Shown in pieces: positions 11,401 to 22,299 of a DNA stretch of 64,000 nucleotides. The first letter of the stretch is position 1, and every line of letters starts with the position of its first letter. The notes beneath the pieces are model-generated. The model saw only the letters and a list, made by a program, of their open reading frames with translations. It searched no databases and was not told the DNA's origin. The position numbers and the translations under genes are program-made. Source of the stretch: Synchiropus splendidus (Eukaryota > Chordata > Actinopteri > Syngnathiformes > Callionymidae); contig NC_071336.1 in NCBI RefSeq assembly GCF_027744825.2, positions 26,630,501 to 26,694,500 on the forward strand, in the 5' to 3' direction.

Positions 11401-13520
11401 AGTATATTGATGATGTTGAACCAACTTCCCCAGAGGTGGGATACGGACCAGCTCCGACTAAGTTAGCAGTGCGTGGCTAACCGCGACTCATCTATGTGGG
11501 TCCTTGTACAAATTCCTTGTACAACATTGCTTCAACGTTTGTCACATACATTGAATGGGTGTTTTTTTATTGGTTGCTCTGTTGAGCATGTACCAGAGCG
11601 TATTCGTGATGCCTTCAAGAGACGTTAACAAAAGTAGTTTGTTGCTGTATGAAGTTTTATTTCATAAAAAAAAAGCCAAAAATCTGATCATTGATGAACT
11701 TCCTACTGTCTCCGGTGACAAAATGTGTTATGTTTCATTAATAACTGTTTCATAGGACACACATAGAACAAAGAGAAGTATTTTGAAGCTCTGAGCTTCC
11801 ATAGTTTTGGTTGTTTGGTAAGATCACAAGAGTTCTAGCAGCTCCAAAGGCGAGCGTCCCTACGGTTCTTGTGGTGAGAGTTCAGTGCTTTCACCCTCAG
11901 GTTCAATGCCAGGCCACTGACTTTTGTCTTTTTGGTCGTGACTCAACACAGTTCTTTAATGATAGACGTATTTCTATTGATTTGCTTTCATGCTGTTTTG
12001 TTAATCCATGGGAAATGAGCTCTTTGGCAGTGAGGACATTCTTCCTGTGATGTGATCCCCATTCCAGCTGCCTCACGACATGAAGGTAATTCTGATGAAG
12101 CACTTTTAGCAATCCTTCCCAGAAGATCACAGGAGTTTCATGCTGAGGACAAAAGTGTATTAACTCAATTTCTATCTTTTATTGGAGAAAAACGACAGGA
12201 TTAAACAAGGTATCTCGCAAAAATGCCGCTCCCAGTCCTAATGAATTTTGCATTTATCAGGCAGTGGGCTGATCTGCGAGTCACTGGCCTGGTCCCTCCC
12301 TTGACCTTTTTTCATGTGGTCAAGTGACCTTCTCTCCCTGTCTGCAGAGCATCTGACAAGGAAGGAAAGCGCCTGAGGGGCTGGGAGAAGAAAGGCCGTG
12401 ACATTACACACATCTCTTCGCCGGCGTAGCCTGGATAATTACACCGGTATTCACTTAACATGCATCGCAGACGTGGTTATCGTTTATCAGCCGCGTGACC
12501 TCTAGCAAAGAGACTCCCGCTCTGATCTGTCTAATTATTCCTCTTGCTTCCCGACTAGGTTCATGGCTTTCTTTCTGCTGTTAGAACGCTTTTTTCTGTG
12601 TGTATCGTTTAATCTGAAACAAGTTGTAAACAGCACAGCTGGCTGGGAGGGAGATTTTCGGAAGTGATTCACTGATGTTTTGAGCAGGATTTAAATTAAT
12701 TACAGTGGCCCGTAGCTATTTTGTTTCTTCCATCCAAAGAAATGCACTTATCCATGCTTTCAGTGGCTGTTGCCTGTGGTCGCTGGAGCTCAGCGCGGGG
12801 TTTAGGGATGTCACTCAAATTTTTGCTGGAGATAGAGTGGAGTGAATTTGTGGGTATTTGGGTTTTCAAGCTTGCTACAGACGCGGCGCAACAGCTGTCC
12901 TCACAACTGGCTGGATTTAATGACTGTTTACATAGATATGGAGTTAGAGCACAGTGTGGCCGACGGGCTGATTAAATTGTTTTCATCTGTAAATATTCAT
13001 ATTATACACACCAATTACATCTGGAGCACCTGCCTATTTCTGTGTGCCAAACCTGCGGCTGTTCTGGGGTGGTCTGCAGCCAGCTATGACGGAGCTGGCT
13101 TCTGTAGATTGCTCCAGAGCTATATGCTGCGTGGAGCCCAGGCAACATATACCAGGCTTGTTTTGACGCCTGGGCTTCGCGATCCACTCGCAGGTGACCT
13201 TTACAAATGGACTACTGATCACCAGAAGACAGCTCATCATGTTTATTCATGTCCGTAATATAGGCCCGTGGTAATGGACTGGTGTCATCATGGGCGCCAG
13301 GTTTGTATCACCAAACAGACTTTGTGTTCTGATGCTTCACAGACGCGACCTGGGATGTTCTGTCACAGTACAAATCACAGGCAGGTGTTATAGTTTATCT
13401 GTTTACTGGCGATAATGATGCCTAGATTTGGTGTTTCTGTTATTGTAGCTATTATAAATGTCTGCTAAGATCCATGCTATTTTAGAGAGCGACATGGCCC
13501 GGTGAGCCTTTCATCCAGAC
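8461..13520. other. Noncoding stretch, no gene seen
   Basis: Mostly unique sequence with short T and A tracts near 8940, 9050, 9340 and 9790. A fragment near 8860 (GTGGTCATAATGTTAGGGCT) resembles a word common in fish interspersed repeats. Open frames around 9459-9769 and 12842-13258 are short or overlap the opposite strand and have no recognised domains. The part at 12320-12560 is repeat-free and may be regulatory, but nothing specific supports that. Confidence 0.45.
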
Positions 13521-13921
13521 TTAACCCTTTAAGCGCCAAGCAGCATCAAAACAAACCACGCTGAAATATGCAGCCCAATGCTGTTGCTCCTTTAAACAAG
13601 CAGATGGTGGACACCTATAGCTTCAATCTGGGCAACATTAGTGGGCGTGTTTCTATGAGTGTTGTGGAGAGCATGAAGATTGAAAACTGCCCCCCAGTTC
13701 AGGAGACAAGGGAGGCTTTAATTTTGTTGTTGGAGCATAACAGAGACCAGGAGAGTGGATTTGACCTTTTGAATTTGAATTCTGAAGAGGAAAAGTCACA
13801 CTGTTATGAAGATAGTACAGTGAGACAGTGACGCACATAAGCACCACTCCTTCAGTGTATAGTGACATTGAAACTGTTCAGTCCAGAGCAGTACGTAATA
13901 ATGGGGCAGCTAAAGGGTTAA
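13521..13921. mobile_element. piggyBac-like MITE with TTAA ends
   Basis: The left end at 13521 reads TTAACCCTTTAAGCGCC. The right end, read inward from 13921, is TTAACCCTTTAGCTGCC. The two therefore form a short terminal inverted repeat starting CCCTTTA, bounded by the TTAA target that piggyBac-type transposases use. The 401-bp unit contains an 87-codon open frame (13568-13831) that resembles no transposase and is probably incidental. It is best read as a nonautonomous piggyBac-like element. A chance TTAACCCTTT pair is the alternative. Confidence 0.6.
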
Positions 13922-14189
13922 AATTCTAACTGACTCTGTGACTGTGTTCGATAACTTTGTGACAACATCCAAAAAAGATGCTGGAATATGGAGTTTTACT
14001 TATTATTATTATTGTTGTTGCTTTTATGTATATGCCGCAGTTGTTTTCATGTGCAGTTATAGTGAGAAATGACAAGATGATTATTAATTTATTTCACTAA
14101 AAAGAGACAAATCCATTGTAGAAGTTCCTCCACTTAAGGCTCACTTCAAGCAGCTTGACTGCAACCTCACCACGCCTCATAAGCAGTGT

Positions 14190-14440
14190 CAGCCACTTGT
14201 CCAGCCTCGTCTCCGACCCCTGCTTAACTCCTGATCCTGCTCTTTTGCATGCCTTGCCACGTCCAGATTCCTTGATCTCCTGAAAAGGCTCTGCCTTTGT
14301 GTGATCTACTGTGCGCTTGCTTTCTGCCTTCTGCAATGAAAATGCCTTCCTGGCCACTAAAACTTGATCTTCCACCCTCTGCACTGACCTCAAACCTGCG
14401 CCCACCTGGTTTGGGTCAAAACCTAACAGACAAGGGGGAC
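14190..14440 (+). mobile_element. Possible degraded LTR or retroelement 3' end
   Basis: The string of TGCCT, CTCCTGA and CTGATCCTG words is followed by TTTCTGCCTTCTGCAATGAA and then a GGTTTGGGTC word. It resembles, from memory, the polyadenylation region of fish Ty3/gypsy-type LTRs, where CTGCAATAAAACT is followed by a CATTTGGGTCC word. No paired LTR, primer-binding site or gag-pol frame is visible. The attribution is weak. Confidence 0.25.
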
Positions 14441-16467
14441 ATTGAAATGAGCAGTTCAAGTCTTGACTTGGTTTCATTTCTGTTTAATGGATCCTAAATT
14501 CAATTTTTAACTTTCTATACGGCGCTTGCTCACTGACCTGTTAACTTTGAGTCTCAATGGAAACATTTGGAATCAATCATCTTGTTTAGAGGAACAAAAA
14601 AAAAGCAGTTGTTCTACTAGAACGTTTGTACGTTGTCATGGAGCTTCTGCAGAAATGAGAAGGTGCTGTGAACCAGATGCAGATAATATTGCATAATGCG
14701 AAACTAACACCGAAACAAAGGCCGCGCAGATGCTGTAGCTAGGTTTCTATTTTGGTGACGACTCTAGTGTTTACTCCTTCCGTGTACAAATGTTGATCCA
14801 CACAGGTGTTGCATGGTGTTTTGGGTGAAACTGCTCGTGTCTTTGCCGTCCAGAAGTCATTCAGTCAACTCCACAAAAATGAGTAGAATGAGGTGAAATG
14901 GGAAAGTGTGTTTCTTCACTTTTACGACCATTAAGATGTTTCTCATTCTTGGCAGCGGCTCTGTTCGCGCGGCAAAGCGTGCGGCAGAGAGCAGTATGTA
15001 ATACTGTACATGCCATAAACCTCCTGCACATATTTCTGGGTCACTTGTCTGCAGGGAGTCTGCTGCACGGTTATAACCTGTCAGCCTATTATGCAACACA
15101 TTGGCCTACTTTACCCTATACAACCTGTCTGTGATTTTCCACTGCACCTAAGCAGACTGCACGAGAGCACTGACTTTCCGCTCAGAAAAAGCTGCGACTC
15201 TGGTCATTTTCACGCGGCGCATTTGTCACTTGTTTTGTCAGTTGATCCATAGTCTTGCCGCTTTCGCTGTATTTCAGTGTTCTGCTTTCAGGAGCAGCTT
15301 ATGTAGACAGGCAGCTGGTTGACAAGAGGATCACAAAGTGGAGCAGAAGCAGAAGTAAGAATGTTGACGCATGAATGTGGTTACTTTTTATGCAGTTACC
15401 AAGAGGCCTCAGAGGAGATGATCCAAACTTTCATGCTAAAATCACTATTCCTGCGGTTGTGAGTCATGTAGAGTCACGGGTTGCAGTTTCACATTTGCTC
15501 TGAACTTTGAGTCCAGTTCAAAGACAAAATGGGTTGGTGTCGAGTATGTGAATCATTCAAGACAAATAATCTTGAGTTTTCACATTCATTTTCTGAATTC
15601 ATATTTTATTTATTACAACGGCAACGAGTGAAATACAATATGAGAAAAACATTTTTTGAATGGAAGCAGGTGTCGACGCCGGAGCGTGAAAAACTAGGGA
15701 ACATAAAAAGTGAACTGCTTCAGATTTAAACTTGGATCGTCTGACACGGTGTTGCTCTTCATTCTGTGGTGACAAGTCAAAACTTCATCATGACAACCTT
15801 CTATCTAGCTATCTCTTCACTTGATGATAGATTTGCTCTTCCTCTCTTAATGTCACTCATAGTTTACTTGTTGTGGCTGCCTCATCCAGTTCCGTTGTCC
15901 AAGTCTTTGTCAATGATCTCATCGTCAACCTCATTATTGTTTGGCAGTTTTCCTGGACAGAGCGGTTGCGCTCCAAGAAAACAGATGAATGAGCACCAAA
16001 CGTTTTTTTTCAAACTGCTAGTGTTTTGCATGTTTGTTTGTGACCAGATAAAAACATAGATTAAAAGGTAATTATTTCACCAGTGCAGCTTTTCTGAAGG
16101 TTCAAAACATTATTCTGACAAAGCTTGTGCAAGTTATTTGTACACATGTAAGGTATTCAGCCTTTTTTTTTTTTAGAAACCTGAGTATTGAGATATGAAT
16201 TTGAGTCAAATCAAAGGTGTAGGATTCCATTTAAAAAAATAACAAATTAATTTAATAAGTTGAATCTGTCCCCATGAGCTTAAATATCAAGAAGGAAGTG
16301 CTCCAGAGATGAGTGAAGTTGCATAAACTGCCCAGAACATTTTTGGTGCTTCTGTCCTGAAATTTATTTTTAACAATTTTCCATCCATCAGTGCAATCTC
16401 ATTTAGGCTGATGCACCTGGAAAAAAGTGTTCCCTGTGAGAGAAAGTTTGTGTTATTAATTGGTGCT

Positions 16468-16518
16468 GTTTGCACTTTTTTTGCCCCTAAAAAAAGTGTT
16501 TGCACTTTTTTTGCCCCT
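16468..16518 (+). repeat. 30-bp-period tandem duplication
   Basis: A 21-bp word, GTTTGCACTTTTTTTGCCCC plus T, occurs at 16468 and again at 16498. The 9 bp between them (AAAAAAAGT) complete a 30-bp period. The copies are identical, which indicates a recent slippage-type duplication. Confidence 0.9.
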
Positions 16519-16867
16519 ATGACCCAGTTAAGCTCCGTCTGACACGTTTGACTAGTTGGCCAGTCGAGTGCCAAAATTTGAAACGTGTCCTCTTGAAGGA
16601 CTGAATAAAACGTATGCCGATAGAACAGTCCACAAGAATGTGAAGTCAGGTTACGCTGGCTTACGCCTGAGGCGTCTTTGCGGTTATGAGCTTGCCTTAT
16701 AACAAGACGCACAGATGAAGAACAAAAACACTCCCTCTTGAGAGTTATGATTGATTGAAGATGCGTATGATCTCTGCTTGTTGGGAGTCAACAATATGAC
16801 TTTGTTGTGATCTAGTTTTTGGCAAGCTTTAACTTCATATTGAATTTAATTTACTGCACATTATATG

Positions 16868-16945
16868 GACTGAAAACGCTTGTGGGCCACTTCAGATGAC
16901 TTGGCGGGCTGTAATTAGCCCCCGGGCCTTGAGTGTGACACATGT
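16868..16945 (+). mobile_element. hAT-like transposon right end
   Basis: The segment reads GTGGGCCACTTCAGATGACT, then a GGCGGGCTGTAATTAG word, then CCCCCGGGCCTTGAGTGTGA. This is very like the right terminus of a common fish hAT family whose consensus ends GGGCCTTGAGTTTGACACATG. Only the terminal ~80 bp is recognisable. The matching left end is not next to it. Confidence 0.5.
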
Positions 16946-17859
16946 CTCATAAATCCTGTTCTGAGCTTGGTGGGAAGGCGAGCTTCAAGTACCACTCTAA
17001 AGTCTAACTCATCTGTCACTTGTCACCTGTGTCATTAGAAACATGGAATTTCTGATCTAAATGCTGTTCCTGATGCTCTGTGTCATCTATGTCTATACTG
17101 TATATTGTGACTAGGGTGTGGCTAGCAGCTAGCGCTGAATTTTTTCCTTTGATCTGGAACATATTTCCTCTTGACATTAAATACATATTTCAAATCTCTT
17201 CCCACGCAAGCAAGCGTTTTACAATTCATTGTTGTGAACTACAATACACAGTCCTCATGATTGTATTCTGATGTCGATCAACTTCTGGATTTTCTTTGAA
17301 GCGTAACGTGTTCCTTTCCGACATAAAAGAGAATTCTATTTCCTCATGACTTTTCACCACCAGGCATGTTCCACTCCATCTGTCAGGGAAGTTGACGTAT
17401 CCCCGGCTCTGGTTTGACCGTTCTGCGCGAGAGGAAACGATGCGGGCTTTATTTATATCGGAAAAATATGTGACGCCGGCATAATTACGTGAAAGGATGA
17501 TCTATCCGTCTCTGTCAATATCAAACGCACACACTTGATATTGTTTCCCCCCTTTTTTTTCATAAAGGTTAGCTCACCGTGGGAGTTTCCTTGAACAGTG
17601 AAACAGAAAATGTATTTTAACCTATAGCCTGTGGGAAGACATTAAACATACACTCTGACACAAGGATATTAAAAACATAAAGAATTACCTCCCTGTGCTG
17701 GAGGGGGGAGAGGCCCTGTCATGATCATATATCCATCTGTAACTAAGCTCAACAGCCTCAACGGTTGGAAGCCAAGGCCTTTGCTTTGTAAGAAGAATAA
17801 ATCTATATATCCATGAAAATGTGAGCAAGTGAGAAGCAACGGAGCCTCTGTTAAAAAAT
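16946..17859. other. Noncoding stretch, nothing recognised
   Basis: Unique AT-rich sequence with no repeat family or coding signal that I can support. Confidence 0.45.
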
Positions 17860-18480
17860 GTACGTACGTCGTGGGGGAGGGGGATAAGAGTAAATATTTG
17901 CAGCTCTGTAAATCACGGGACCATCCTCAATGAGCCATCCATCACACCGGGGAAGAGGGTGCAAGGTCAAAAGGTTGAGTTATGTTAGAAGGTCTCTTCA
18001 CTCCCAGGGGACGAATTTGACCGTTCCCGGGGTGCGACGAGGCGACGGCAGGCCATCACTTTTGTCTGCCAGCCTCGACCTATGCGTTTCCAGTCTGTTG
18101 CTATTGACTGTCTACCCGGAAAAAGAGGGTGAGCCAAAACGGCCCCGGCGTAACCCCCCTCTGCTGCTCTCGAATCCGTCATCCTGAGTGATAGCTCTCT
18201 CTTTCTCTCGCAGTCTTTTAATCCGCGCTCACTGCCCTGCCCCTCATATATGTCAGAGTGAAAAAGTTGTGCGATGGCATTTTGGCCGGGGCTTCGCTTG
18301 CTTCTTGGTCAATAATTCTCATCAGGTCCGGAGGAGACAAATGAGCCCCGGCGCGCTGACCTTCCCGATTATTGGCAAGACCAGACAATGGTCCCTGAAG
18401 TTCAATTTCTGCCCTCCGTCTCCTGCTCAGCGATTAAACACAGGGTTCTAAGCAGTAGTTAATTAGATCATGAACAAATA
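17860..18480. promoter_or_regulatory. GC-richer repeat-poor block, possible CNE
   Basis: The block has moderately high CpG content around 18000-18380, no low-complexity tracts, and TTAATTAG at its right edge. Short overlapping frames on both strands are consistent with GC-rich noncoding DNA. It has the texture of a regulatory element, but this is inference only. Confidence 0.2.
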
Positions 18481-18684
18481 ACTGCGCTGCCCAAAAAGCG
18501 CACGTGAGATTGGGTTGACTATAATCCAAATCTGCCTGCCACCTTGCCACCCAGACTGCCAGGTCTTTGAGAGCACCTGCAAATCTGCATGTGTGCTCCC
18601 ACCTGACTGTTGGATCCCGACAAACAGAGGATCACAGTTGAGCTTTTGATTCCACTTAATACAAAACCTGCATCCCAATATAAA

Positions 18685-18770
18685 GCGTAATATATTGACA
18701 TTGGGAAAGTTGATTTTACTGCCTTATACTGACGCCAAAGGCAGCATTCAGCGTCTCCTGACACTGATCA
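18685..18770 (+). mobile_element. Fragment of the palindromic MITE family
   Basis: GCGTAATATATTGAC, then TTGGGAAAGTTGA, then ACTGACGCCAAAGGCAGC follow the same order as in the reverse complement of the 2814-2927 element and the left part of the 32020-32480 element. The outer CACTCCCATG terminus is not preserved, and no right inverted copy is present. Confidence 0.55.
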
Positions 18771-19841
18771 TGCTGGAAACAAATGTCCAGCTCCCCCCTC
18801 TACAGGAGGCACCCTGACTGGATACCACTTGCCACTGCAAGCAGAGGAACAGATGTGCTTCTCTGAGTCTCTCCTCAACGCCTGACCTTCTCACAACATC
18901 TCTAAGAATGAGTCAAAACTGTGAGATTTTAATGTAAATTACCGTTCTCCTGTCATCATCAACAAGTCCGCCAGCATCCTATTTTGTTTCCTGTTGTTTT
19001 CTTTCGCTACCCTCTGTTCTTATCTCCACAGGCTGGTATGAATTCCTGGAGGCTACAATCGCTCCCACAACGTCCCTGAACGCATCGTGAAGATTTCACA
19101 TCTTCAGACCTGGCAACTGCCTCCTGCTGTTTGAATGGCTTTGGTCCGATAAGAATTCCTCTTTGACGTTGTCAATGTTTGGAGTTTGTGAGTGACTAGC
19201 TCAGTCTCGTGTGTTTGAACTAGATCTCCACTTCTGTTTGGTTCCTAAGTTTTCTTTGGACTTTGGTCATTACTGTCGTCATCCAATGGCAATCTGAATG
19301 TAATATTTTGGAGCTTTAAATAAACTGTTTTTCACCATGCTTCTGCCACCATACATGTCGGCCGGTGGAAAAAAAATGTTGATATGCCTGTATTTAAAAG
19401 CTTTGGAATATCATTAGAGGAGCAAATGTTTCTCACTGTTTCGAGACAAACGCATCAATGATATACATGATTCGTTGAGAACGGGATAATGGTTAAAAAC
19501 ATGGTTGATAACAAGCTGACAGACCGTTACGTAACCAAAACTTAAATAAATATGGAGGTGTGTAGCCCAGATTATAATCTCGGATTTATGACGCAGACTC
19601 TACAGGTCGACCAAATATTTCAAATGTTCTTATGTTAAACTGCTACTGTGCAGTGGTGATCTTTTGGAATGATTAATCTTGCTTTTAAAGTGGAGGTAGA
19701 CCATATAATCCCTGTTCAATATTGCCAGAGTGATCAAAACAAGCAGCTCTTTCTCACCTGTTAAAGTGTTAACCAGTCCTAAACAGTGACTGTAAGTTTT
19801 TCGAAACAGATTATTTATCAGTCCAAATTTGAAATTCATAA
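18771..19841. other. Noncoding stretch with a possible terminal-exon-like segment
   Basis: Mostly unique sequence. One segment at 19032-19340 has a splice-acceptor-like start and an AATAAA and is listed separately. Nothing else here is recognised. Confidence 0.4.
19032..19340 (+). other. Possible 3' terminal noncoding exon (speculative)
   Basis: A pyrimidine-rich run ending TCTTATCTCCACAG just before 19032 looks like a splice acceptor. About 290 bases downstream there is an AATAAA at 19319-19324. No long open frame lies between them, so any transcript would be noncoding or 3' UTR here. Such combinations arise often by chance in AT-rich DNA, and no upstream exon was found. Confidence 0.15.
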
Positions 19842-19916
19842 AAGTAAGTTGATAACAAGGTCGCGCAAGAGGGCAAAGGTTAAAAGTGGAGTGGATTTTC
19901 GATCAAGTCGAAAGCT
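19842..19916 (+). repeat. 75-bp direct repeat, copy 1
   Basis: This copy matches 21169-21243 in the same orientation with about five substitutions over 75 bp and no gaps. The shared core contains GCGCAAGAGGGCAAAG and GATCAAGTCGAAAGCT. Its family is not known to me. Confidence 0.85.
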
Positions 19917-20032
19917 CATGTTAAACTTTGGGCGAAATGATCAACCAAATTTGAAAACTGCAGCAGCATTGGTGAGGCATAATTTTGCTTGGTTGAATTT
20001 GAAAGAAGGTAGACATTGTGACGATAAATTTG

Positions 20033-20200
20033 GCTCAGCTCCTTCTACATCATGATGGACCTAAAGAGCCTCTTGATTCCTGAAAATCCTGCATTTTTTT
20101 TGTCAACAACATCCCGAGATACTCCTCCACCAGAGTCATTCCCAACTTCGACCAGAAATTTGTTTCTGAATGAGAACCATGGTCTCTGACTTGTCTAATA
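20033..20200 (-). mobile_element. LINE reverse-transcriptase fragment, antisense
   Basis: On the plus strand, TTGGCTCAGCTCCTTCT is followed by a CCCGAGATACTCCTCCAC word and then GAGAACCATGGTCTCTGACT. This is the antisense of a widespread fish LINE in which the sense protein reads EE(F)KYLGVLFT. The minus-strand frame shows LVEEYLGMLLT, a decayed form of that motif. The clade (Rex1-, L2- or RTE-like) cannot be decided here. The fragment is frameshifted and truncated. Confidence 0.5.
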
Positions 20201-21111
20201 TTCCAATTAAATTTGTCATAATAGTACATAAGGGCTGTATCTCTGGCGAGATTCAGTTCCAGACCCGCGTTTCCTCCCAAACACATCAAAGTAACCTCTA
20301 CTTAATGAGACCATTAACACAATCTTACAAACACTTCCCAAACTCATGTTGATGTTTAGTAATTGAAAAGATGTAGCGCCCAAATATACTGCATTTGTAA
20401 ATGGTCCAAACCATGTTAACATAATCTGGCACGTGAATGGCAATTTAAAAATTAATGAGCCTTAAAATTTTAATTCCAAATGCGATCTTAATCGGTCCGT
20501 GAAGCTGTAACACGGCGTGAACCGGCGGCGGATAGCGGAGTGTCGGAAGCAGAGGAGGAGGCGACAGTGACAGGATTCATATGACGAATCCACTCTGCTG
20601 CTACCGAGGAAATAATAACCAGAGAGCAGGTTTTAATGAAGCGCTGACGTCTAATGAATTCACACACACACTCAGGCACACGCTCACACTTCCCCCTCCC
20701 CGGTGCTTTTTGAGCGTCTCCGTCGAAGTGGCCTTGAATCCTGATGTGAGACGATACTGTGCCCGCATCGCACGCTTCTTAGGATTCCTTCTCGTGTCAA
20801 ACTCTCCGCCCGCCACATGCGGCTCCTGCAGTGTTTGCCTGTGTGTGTGTGTGTGTGTGTGTGTGTGGGGTGATGGGGCAGGTTGTGCTACATCAGCATT
20901 TCAAAGCCACTCCACTGTCAATTACCCGAGCCTGTGTTCCCCATAGTCGGCGCACACTCGACTACAGGGATGTAAGGTCAATGTGTGTAACGTCTGCGGA
21001 TGACATCACCCTCAACAGTCTGAGCTCACTCTGGACTGAGAGAGAAAGCATGTAGAGATAGAAACAAAGGGGTCCAGTCTCTTTCTTACAGCCACATGTA
21101 TCCCTACTCAG

Positions 21112-21114
<3 letters not shown>
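20201..21114. other. Noncoding stretch with (GT)n microsatellite
   Basis: Largely unique. The short overlapping frames at 20581-20946 are partly generated by the GT tract. Nothing coding is supported. Confidence 0.45.
20841..20867 (+). repeat. (GT)13 microsatellite
   Basis: An uninterrupted GT dinucleotide run of about 27 bp, followed by GGGG. Confidence 0.95.

Positions 21115-21160
<46 letters not shown>
21115..21160 (+). repeat. (AT)23 microsatellite
   Basis: A perfect 46-bp AT alternation directly upstream of direct-repeat copy 2. It is self-complementary and can extrude as a cruciform. Confidence 0.95.
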
Positions 21161-21166
<6 letters not shown>

Positions 21167-21168
21167 CT

Positions 21169-21243
21169 AAGTAAGTTCATAACAAGGTTGCGCAAGAGGG
21201 CAAAGTTTAAAAGTGTAGTGGATTTTGGATCAAGTCGAAAGCT
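21169..21243 (+). repeat. 75-bp direct repeat, copy 2
   Basis: Direct-orientation partner of 19842-19916, about 93% identical. It begins nine bases after the AT tract. Each copy lies several hundred bases or less upstream of an antisense LINE fragment (20033 and 21690), so both may be parts of larger related insertions. Confidence 0.85.
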
Positions 21244-21689
21244 AATTTAACAAAGAAGCTCACGAGTCTTGTTTCTAAAAGTGGCCCAAGTTGGATCGAG
21301 TCTTACATTATCTCAGGGTTTATTCTTCACTTAATCCCGCCCTTCCATATTTTGTATCAATTTCAGGATCTACATGGAGCCAATGGGAGGATTTAAGAAT
21401 CATGTAACGGGTTCAGGTCGTAAAGCTCTGGACAAGCTGAAGAGACCTCAGAGTTTTCAAGTGAAACATGCCCAGAGAGATTTTAAAACTGCTAGCAGTG
21501 GGCTTGGTTTTGCATCAGACATGGGTCTTTTCTGTGTTACGTTTTCTCTTGTCTCCTCCCAAAAGCAAGCGGGTGTCAAATGTTGACTATACATTGTATG
21601 TATGAGTAATTGCCCCCCTCCCAAAGTAGCTGGGACAGGCTTGGATGTTTAGGGAATCCCTTCATCCATCTCTTTTTTTTTTTTTCCCC

Positions 21690-22290
21690 ATTCGGGTCTG
21701 CGAAGCCCAGAGACTGTTCGTGGCGACCACTTCCCGCAGTTCCTCAGGTAGGATTTCAATGCCTTCCCTGGCCATATGAGAGATATAACATGTCCTGGGT
21801 CTGCCCTGTGGCCTCCTCCCATGCCCGAATCCCCTCTCCAAGAAGACGCCCCGGAGGCATCCTGAATAAATGGCTACACCACCTCATCTGGCTCCTGTTC
21901 ATGAGGAGGAGCAGCGATTTTACTTTGAGCCTCTCCCAGATGCACCAGACCCAGTCCTGGAGGCAGAGCCCAGACACCCAGCGGACAACACTCATTTCGG
22001 CTGCTGGCATCCACGATCTATCCTGTCGCTCATGACTCAAAGCTCCTGATCATAGGTGGAGGTTGGAACATAGACTGATGGATAAATAGAGCCTTATGGG
22101 TCCACTCTGTTGTCACCACAACAGAGCTGTAAAGCAGCCGCGTCACTGTCGGCACCAATCCGTACATTTAAACTGTCCACGCCTCAGTGGACATTTCGAC
22201 CTTTTCCAGCTGAGAACCATGGCCTCACACTCAGAGGTGTTGACCTGCTTCACAGCCCTTTCAAAATCATCTGCAAATTCACAGAAGACA
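21690..22290 (-). mobile_element. LINE reverse-transcriptase C-terminal fragment, antisense
   Basis: The minus-strand translation of 21756-22040 contains AAEMSVVRWVSGLCLQDWV, then SQMRWCSHLFRMPPGRLLGE. This matches the characteristic C-terminal region of a common fish LINE polyprotein, where the pattern is AEMSFLRRV-GLSLRDRV followed by RW-GH--RMPPGR. On the plus strand, the words near 21855-21900 and ACCATGGCCTCACACTCAGA near 22217 continue the same antisense consensus. The frame is broken and has no conserved catalytic region, so the copy is dead. It overlaps in element coordinates with the 20033 fragment, so the two come from independent insertions. Confidence 0.75.
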
Positions 22291-22299
22291 ATTTTTAAA

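Larger units (their letters stand above)
13922..16867. other. Noncoding stretch with possible LTR scrap
   Basis: Unique sequence apart from a pyrimidine-rich segment at 14190-14440 and a tandem duplication at 16468. No open frame has a recognisable domain. The region at 14880-15240 contains only short overlapping frames. Confidence 0.45.

Noticed and set aside
20581..20946. 121-codon frame rich in Cys and Val
   Set aside because: The CVCVCV stretch is produced by the GT microsatellite.
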